DNA from: Chara braunii
Lineage: Eukaryota > Streptophyta > Charophyceae > Charales > Characeae
Length of the DNA: 22,255 nucleotides
NCBI GenBank assembly: GCA_003427395.1
Contig: BFEA01000532.1
Location: forward strand, 721,480-743,734
Direction: 5' to 3'
Position numbers and translations under genes: made by a program. The notes beneath the pieces were generated by a model, which was not told where the DNA came from, searched no databases, and worked only from the letters and a program-made list of their open reading frames with translations. This document shows positions 16,459 to 22,255 of this stretch, piece after piece (position 1 is the stretch's first letter; each line of letters starts with the position of its first letter).

Positions 16459-17330
16459 CTGCAGATGCTGAGCAGGTTGCTGATCAGGTTGCTGACCAGG
16501 CTGCTGACCAGGTTGCTGACCACGTTGTTGACCAGGTTAAGCGGAACGTCCACATTTTCTGCCCAGATTAACTGCACGTCCGCAGCTGCTGACCCGGTTG
16601 CTGACCAGGTTGCTGACGAGGTTGCTGAGCCGGGTTGCTGACCTGGCTGCTGACAAGGTTGCTGACCCGGTTTTGCTGACGAGGTTGCTGACCGGGTTGC
16701 TGACGAGGTTGCTGACGAGGTTGCTGACGAGGTTGCTGACCAGGTTGCTGACCAGGTTGCTGGCCAGGCTGCTGACCAGGTTAAGCTGAACGTCCACATT
16801 TTCTGCCCAGAATAACTGCACGTCCGCAGCTGCTGACCCGGTTTTGCTGACGAGGTTGCTGACCGGGTTGCTGACGAGGTTGGTGACCAGGTTGGTGACC
16901 AGGCTGCTGACCAGGTTAAGCTGAACATCCACATTTTCTGCCTTGAATAACTGCACATCCGCAGCTGCTGATGCGGTTGCTGACCTGGTTGCTGACCAGG
17001 TTTTGCTGACGAGGTTGCTGACCGGGTTGCTGACCAGGCTGCTGACGAGGTTGCTGACCAGGTTGCTGACAGAGTTAACATCGGCTACTGTGGCAGGGTT
17101 AACAGAAATTCCACAGTTGCTTCCCACAATAACTACAATTCCACAGCTGCTGACCAGGTTGGGTTGCTGACAAGGCCGCTGACTGAGTTGCCAACCCGGG
17201 TTGCTGACCGAGTTCGGCGAGGTGCTGACCGGGTTGCTGACCGGGTTGCTGACCGGGTTGCTGACCGGGTTGCTGACCGGGTTGCTGACCGGGTTGCTGA
17301 CCGGGTTGACATAAGCTGCTGCGGCAGCCT
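16459..17330 (+). repeat. 12-bp minisatellite (TTGCTGACCAGG) with higher-order units
   Basis: Dozens of 12-bp units TTGCTGAC(C/G)(A/G)GG. Between 17221 and 17308 there are about seven perfect GACCGGGTTGCT units. A longer insert (AAGCTGAACGTCCACATTTT, then CTGCCCAGAATAACTGCACG, then TCCGCAGCTGCTGACCCGG) recurs near 16537, 16787 and 16920, giving a higher-order period of roughly 130-250 bp. Because 12 is a multiple of three, several frames stay open on both strands (up to 230 codons of Ser-Ala-Thr repeats). I do not regard these as genes. Confidence 0.95.
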
Positions 17331-17760
17331 GAGGGTTAACGTGAACTTCTTACATCGTTCGGTGAAGGCATTGCTGACCAGGTCATGACTGCAGGGGAGG
17401 GGAGGGGCTAACTGAGCTTCCACATTTGCGGAAGTTTCATGGCGGCTGCTGGAGAAGGATCAACAGAATTTCGATCCTTTGACAATCCGACCGGATTGCT
17501 GACGAGCGAGGTTCCACTCCCACAGCTTCTGCAGAAGGGGGGTACCTGAACTTCCAACCTTTGCTGACCAGGTTGCTGACCACAGGTTAACACTCGACTT
17601 CCCAAACTGCTAAGACATAGGTAACCGAACTTCCCTCGTTTGCTGACCAAGTTCTTGCTTGACGGGGTTAACAGAACTCCCACAGCTGCCGATGAAGGGT
17701 CAACCGAGCGTCCACATCTCCGCTCAAACTGGATGTCAACCGAGCGTCCACAGCTCACCA
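17331..17760 (+). repeat. diverged continuation of the minisatellite
   Basis: Scattered units of the same vocabulary (TTGCTGACCAGGTTGCTGAC, GAACTTCCACATTTG, CAACCGAGCGTCCACA) spaced 30-60 bp. This is an old edge of the array. Confidence 0.65.
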
Positions 17761-18858
17761 CATCGGTGCGATGCAGTGCACCACTCCATCTGGATCTCAA
17801 TTGACAATCGGAACCAAAATTTTAAAACCTCGCCTTTCTGCGAACGTCAATTTCAGACCCACTGCCGTTTCCAAAACACTGCCAGCCGTATTTCTACATG
17901 GCTGGCGGCTGGAAAAGTCTCCATCCGCAGCCAGAGCTCTTTTCCAAAACGCCCTCCAACAGGGTAGGGAGGGCAAAGCGCCAGCCGTTGGCAACGGAGG
18001 CCAGCGAAGAGTGGTGCAGTGAATGGGCGTCGCGGACATACGTTTGGTCCAGGCCGAAACGGCACAAGCCAACCCGAAAGGCTAGCATGTCCTCTGGTCC
18101 ATGCAGGCCGTCCGTGCTTTCCTTTTCGGGAGGGACCCCTCTCAGGTTTCCTACAACGGCAAGCCAGGCTGTTTGGTCTTCACGAAACGTGCCAAAAAGT
18201 TTCCACCAACGTTGGCCAGCTTTTTGCAGCCTCATTCCTTTTCCAGCCGCCGGCCAGCGGGGTCCAAGCCTCAATTTAACTTGGACCATCGCCCTTTTTG
18301 GAAAACAAAGAAAAAAGAGAAAAAGCTATGTTGGGCCGTCACCCGGCCTGGCATGCCCGGGCCAGTTGGGCAGAGTGGGGGTCGCCTGGCCAAACCAGGC
18401 GGGCCAAAAAAGGGGCAAGGATTCCCCCCCTCCCAAAATAAAAGACTTCAGGGCAGGACTGCGCTTGGCCTAAGCAGTCAGAATCCAGTCTTAACTTCGG
18501 TTTTGGTGATGGGTCATCCAGCCTGAGGGGGGGTTGGGGGGTATAAACAGTGACTAAAGGGGTTCAAAGGGTACATTTGGACTCATGTTTTCTCATTTAT
18601 TTTTATCTTAAAATTAAAGTAACAAGGAATTTTGAGGTGGCCCTCAGCCAAAAATCGTTTGTATTGCACACAACATTTTTTTTTTCCGGATTTTTTAAAT
18701 TATTTTTTTCTCTTTTTTGTACGATTATGCGCTTGCATCGCCCCGGACCCTGCCCGGTCCCTGCCCGGCCCGGGCCCCCTGGGAGGGTACCCGGGCAACC
18801 TTCCCCCAGCCGCCCGGGGACTAACACATAAAAAGTGAAAAACGGATGCCCACCAACT
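17761..18858. other. GC-rich palindromic region, no gene
   Basis: No convincing gene. An inverted pair (CTGGCGGCTGGAAAAG at 17902-17917 and the complement near 18238-18257) brackets 320 bp, and TTTCCAAAAC occurs several times, suggesting a decayed foldback element. The 33 bp at 18238-18270 are shared with 14838-14870. GCCCGG-rich hairpins lie at 18340-18415 and 18738-18822; AT-rich DNA fills 18585-18720. Open frames across it lack domains. Confidence 0.45.
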
Positions 18859-19106
18859 GGCCTAGCTCAGTTCATACACCCCTGACCTGACCTGACCTGT
18901 TGAAATACAGACCTGAGTTCGAATTCCGGCAGAAATAAATGAGTACAATCCTGAACACCTAGGACCGGTCAGTTGCGTGATGATATCTCCTCAAGGCCGA
19001 AGCCCCTTAAACCACCAGTACCTCGCCCAGCTTGAAAAAGCCGTTTACGCGCCACGTCGGGCGGGGTACCCACCGGCGAACGACCGGTATGCCCAAAAAT
19101 ACAGGC

Positions 19107-19178
<72 letters not shown>
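18859..19178 (+). mobile_element. tRNA-derived SINE with 71-A tail
   Basis: It begins GGCCTAGCTCAGTTCATACAC (A-box-like), has GTTGAAATACAGACC and a B-box-like GAGTTCGAATTCC near 18916-18928, then GGACCGGTCAGTT and AAACCACCAGTACCTCGCCC. The body is about 250 bp and ends in 71 consecutive A (19108-19178). A CTGAC pentanucleotide has expanded inside the head. GAAAAACG at 18837-18844 and 19181-19188 is a possible short target-site duplication. It is the best-preserved copy of the family, and the long pure tail suggests a recent insertion. Confidence 0.75.
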
Positions 19179-19179
<1 letters not shown>

Positions 19180-19245
19180 AGAAAAACGTCGAAAAGAATC
19201 AAAAGTCACGAACGAAAAACAAGACGGGCGCTGCAGGGGGGGAAG

Positions 19246-19248
<3 letters not shown>

Positions 19249-19285
<37 letters not shown>
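19249..19285. repeat. (GA)n microsatellite
   Basis: About 18 GA units, followed by GGGCGGGAGAGAGGGCGTTGC. The first part of the GA/CT-rich cluster. Confidence 0.95.
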
Positions 19286-19287
<2 letters not shown>

Positions 19288-19304
19288 CGGGAGAGAGGGC
19301 GTTG

Positions 19305-19424
19305 CGACAGATGAAGAAAACGGGCAATTCTTTTTGGGCAAAGGGAAGTTCATTCTCATTTTGCTCATTTCAAGACATACGGTAGGGCGCAGTGTCCGAC
19401 GCACTCGGTGTCAAACTCTCTGAC

Positions 19425-19469
<45 letters not shown>

Positions 19470-19493
19470 GTCCATATGAGAATGAGAATGGAC

Positions 19494-19559
<66 letters not shown>

Positions 19560-19665
19560 GCGACATACGGAAAAAACGGGCAAAACAAAAACGCGCAATT
19601 CTTTTTGGGCGCATCTGCCCATGTTCAGGCGGGAAGTTCATTCTCATTTTGCACATTTCGAGAGT
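19305..19665. repeat. direct duplication flanking the CT/GA hairpin
   Basis: GTTGCGACA ... AAACGGGCAA ... AATTCTTTTTGGGC ... GGGAAGTTCATTCTCATTTT ... CACATTTC occurs at 19305-19380 and again at 19557-19660, the second copy with extra bases. Both copies follow a GA tract. Confidence 0.85.
19428..19557. repeat. (CT)n - inverted repeat - (GA)n giant hairpin
   Basis: A (CT)n tract (19428-19465) is followed by CAACGTCCAT (19466-19475), a 12-base loop, ATGGACGTTG (19488-19497) and a (GA)n tract (19498-19557). The tracts complement each other, so the stem reaches about 48 bp. Confidence 0.9.
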
Positions 19666-20620
19666 TGTGGAGTGTGGATGGCCATTGATACCTTTGTTGC
19701 TGGCGTCGACACTGTGGTCGGTAGCTGAAGCTGTTTTAGCCGGCAGATGGAGGGTGGCTTGATGTTGCCCTCCCGAAGGTGATGGGGGTTGGTTCGAGTG
19801 ACGGTAGGTGGATGAAAGGGAGGCAAAGGGATTTTTTCGAAGGACTCTTCATGGAGGATAACACTTCAAGGAGGAAGGAGGACATCGCCACCTCATGTGA
19901 AGCCTGCTGCGGGTGAAGAAGGTTGTGCGTCAACATGATCTCATGGTTTCGTTTTCAATAGCTTTTCTGATTGGTGGACTTTGTATTGCATGTTTGCCCT
20001 CTCTGTCTTGATTCCTAAAGTCCACATGTAGTGATCCTTGATACTCACCAAATGATGATGATCTAATTAGGTTTTTTGAAGTTTGTCTTTTCTATTATGA
20101 ATTTATAATTTGATTGTTGTAGGTGTATCACCCGTTTGTTTTTTCTATGGAGTAATTCTGGATATTCTTTCTAATGATGACGATATGATTCGATGTTTTA
20201 TGTTGGTGGTTCCTTCTGATAATATGGTTTCTTGAAAATAATTTCTTAAACTTTTTCGTGTCATACATCTTTGCTAAACGTTTCTCAAACGGTGGTTTGG
20301 GAATCTGATTCGAAAATCCTTTATGGATATCTAAACCTAAATTTTGTATAATTTCTCGTAAATTTTGTACTCAGTAGCTTTCCTTATCATTGATCTTATG
20401 GTTTTGATTTCTTCCTGATTTTTGATACACACTCGTTTCTGATCTTCGATGCCTAAAAGTAGGCTTCTCGATGCCTAAAAGTGGGTTTCTAAAGTAATCT
20501 TCAAGAAAACGTACGTCTGCTAATCTCAATACCGTGCAGTAAATTTTGATTCGGATTGTTTTTTTTTTGTTTGCTAATCTCAACCTCCTGGTCTGAGTGG
20601 TATAATTGTGGCTCGCTCTG
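19666..20620. other. AT-rich region, no gene seen
   Basis: About 950 bp, AT-rich from 19940, without a credible coding region. It contains a 22-bp tandem duplication (20447-20468, 20469-20490; CGATGCCTAAAAGT core) and the direct repeat TGCTAATCTCAA at 20518-20529 and 20572-20583. Confidence 0.45.
20447..20490. repeat. 22-bp tandem duplication
   Basis: Two adjacent units beginning CGATGCCTAAAAGT and ending TTCT, with two differences. Confidence 0.9.
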
Positions 20621-22255
20621 TATTTCTCTGGGGTCTTCTTTGAGGGTTGGAGCCTCCCCTGTGAGGGTTTCACAAGGTGGGAGGTGTTATTCTTGGAGGG
20701 GGGAGGCGGTATTGGGGGATTGTCGCCTCTTAGCCAGACTGATTTAGGGTCGAATCAATACTGGCGGGTGGGGAGAGAAGGCAAGGGGGTGGCTGCTTAT
20801 AGCAGAGTGTTAGGTTTTTGTTTTTTGAGGGAAGGAGTGACTCCGATGGCTACACAGTGAGCCGAAGGGGGGGGGAGCTAGATTTGGAGGAAGGAAGGTA
20901 GCTAGGGGACTTTCAACAGAAAGGGTTGTTTGTTAGGGTAAGTAGGTTAGAAGAACGATGTCGGGACGACACAGGCCGGTGCTGGAGCCTTTGCTCTGTA
21001 ACCCAGGGGGAGCTTGAGGCCTGGGAAGTTATGTCGAGGGTGGAAGGCATAACCAGATCGTCCGACGTAGTTGGCGCCGGGGTATTGACCCTGTAACCTG
21101 CTTAGGGGCTCGCCGCTAAGGGAATTGTCGAGGGAGGAAGGCACTTCCTGTCCGTCAAAGCTAGGTTGATCGGTACTGGGGAGGGTTGTGGTGCCCTGTT
21201 ACCCTAGCAGAAGGGGTTATGAGATCAAGTGAGTTCTGGTACGAGGACTGAAAGCCTGGACTGACGCCCCATCTGTTGGAAGGGGGAATCTAGGATAGTA
21301 GGCAAATTTAGTTTTGCCCCCCCCGCTCTTACATTTTTCTAAAGTTTTTCGAAATGTCCCAAAAAGAGTTGGGTGCTTAGTGGTCCTAGGAATGCTTTTT
21401 TAGGACTATGGGATCCCTACTAACTTGTCTTAGGTGGCTTCAATGCTGTTATACTCAGTGATCTGTGGTTGTTCGATGCCAGAACGACGCTGACCGGTGC
21501 TGGGGTGTTGCCCTGTAACCTGCGATGCAGGAGCATGAGGTCTGGTAGAGAGATCTGGGGATGTCTTGGGGTGGACTTTCCACGGGACAACCTAGGGTTG
21601 CTGCCGGGACGACACTGGTCAGAGCTGGGGTGAGTCGCGTTGCCCTGTAACCCATCAGAAAGTGGGGGTTTGAGACCTAGAAGAGATCGGCAGGGAGTAC
21701 GACAGTTTTGAAGAACGTTGGAAGGGTTTGTGTGGTATTTCGAGTTTTTTGGAACAATCGTAGGATCTCTATGGCCTATTCTCATGCTTCTTGAACGACG
21801 GTAAGAGTTCTTAGGTACCTCAAAAACAAAATAAGGTGAGTGGGAGAAGATGGTGGGTTATCACGCGTCCTACCAGTGAGGGGGCTAGCGGGTAGGATGG
21901 GAGTATGGCATAGCAGCAACAGAGATGGTGGCTCCGCTGCAGTTAGTCTTGTCGGAGGGGGGTAAGGTGGTTCGATGGGGGGGTTTCTGAGTCGTTTCTG
22001 AATTTTCCTTAATCATGAAGTTGTCATAGACATGTCTGAAGTAGCTCCAATTTCTCCGAGCCAAAGCCGGGTAATGGCTCCGATATGTCAATTTCCAAAA
22101 GTCCATCCTTAGGCCAATTAAATTTTTCTAGTAGTTCCTTGTCTCATTTTCATTGAATTTTCTGATGAATTTTTTTGAACGTACTCGTTATGGGACGCTG
22201 GGCCCGGTTCCCAGTTTGTGCCAATCAGTGAGGTTATGGTTGTATCTATGGGACG
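20620..22255 (+). mobile_element. dispersed repeat block B (runs off the window)
   Basis: Second copy of the block A repeat in the same orientation. Its start resembles 2364-2410. The GACGACAC ... CCCTGTAACC motif family occurs at about 20963-21006, 21062-21100, 21163-21205, 21481-21523 and 21603-21653, spaced roughly 100-125 bp within groups. The part 21443-21720 is collinear with 3215-3480. The tail motif start TATGGGACGCTGGGCCCG is at 22189, and a further TATGGGACG begins at 22247 as the window ends. No reverse transcriptase or other domain is visible. Confidence 0.6.

Noticed and set aside
16389-17127. Minus-strand frames of 230 and 196 codons with Ser-Ala-Thr repeats
   Set aside because: The 12-bp repeat unit keeps several frames open on both strands. 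There is no start context, domain or non-repeat portion supporting a gene.
17797-18526. Several overlapping frames of 70-191 codons on both strands
   Set aside because: GC-rich palindromic DNA leaves many frames open by chance; none shows a domain or consistent reading.
20170-20230. Possible C/D box snoRNA (ATGATGA ... CTGA)
   Set aside because: Too short, no convincing D'/C' boxes, weak terminal stem and no recognisable target guide; such motifs arise easily in AT-rich DNA.
20518-20583. TGCTAATCTCAA direct repeat as a target-site duplication of a small retroposon
   Set aside because: The T-run lies on the wrong side for either orientation of a poly(A)-tailed insert, and the enclosed sequence is only 42 bp.

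Overview
The window reads as nuclear, repeat-dominated eukaryotic DNA with no intact host protein-coding gene. It holds long A/T homopolymers, (CAT)n, (GA)n and poly(G) tracts, tRNA-derived SINE-like units, a decayed LINE, foldback elements and fossil spliceosomal snRNA copies. The U2 fossil begins with the green-lineage form of the U2 5' end and carries a plant-like stem-loop II segment, and the LINE has the C-terminal zinc knuckle common in plant L1-like elements. Together these suggest a large-genome member of the green lineage, such as a charophyte alga or an early-diverging land plant. The species assignment is inference and weak.

Layout. 1-1260: no clear gene, one weak minus-strand coding remnant. 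1263-2160: ATC/CAT compound microsatellite with a recurring GC-rich spacer. 2341-3810: a dispersed repeat (block A) containing a tandem 380-bp duplication and ending in a tail motif. 3795-4535: decayed unidentified coding sequence (minus). 4785-5463: minus-strand SINE-like units, split by a U2 snRNA retropseudogene with a 12-bp target-site duplication. 5670-5961: an insert with 17-bp flanking direct repeats that contains a U6-like core. 5964-6053: three 30-bp tandem repeats. 6426-6881: a foldback element.

6981 to about 13200: one LINE on the minus strand. It comprises poly(A), 3' UTR, ORF2 (endonuclease, reverse transcriptase, zinc knuckle) and the end of ORF1. ORF2 has five in-frame stops and one frameshift, and a 567-bp hAT-like nonautonomous DNA transposon interrupts it. 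That insertion has an exact 8-bp target-site duplication, and the ORF2 frame matches on its two sides once the insert and one duplication copy are discounted.

13228-15142: nested SINEs, a second foldback element, a tRNA-Ser-like element, a 13-bp tandem array. 15143-15520: poly(G) and GGA-rich purine DNA. 15780-17760: a hierarchical minisatellite (about 31-bp units grading into 12-bp units). 17760-18858: GC-rich palindromic DNA, no gene. 18859-19178: a SINE with a 71-A tail. 19249-19665: (GA)n/(CT)n with a large hairpin and duplicated flanks. 19666-20620: AT-rich, no gene. 20620-22255: block B, a second copy of the block A repeat in the same orientation.

Functionally this is a nested graveyard of transposable elements. 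Retroposition by LINE machinery explains the LINE, the SINEs and the U2 copy. Cut-and-paste transposition explains the insertion in ORF2 and probably the foldbacks. The most informative new point is a 57-bp tail motif shared, without gaps, by the LINE 3' UTR and block A (partly by block B).
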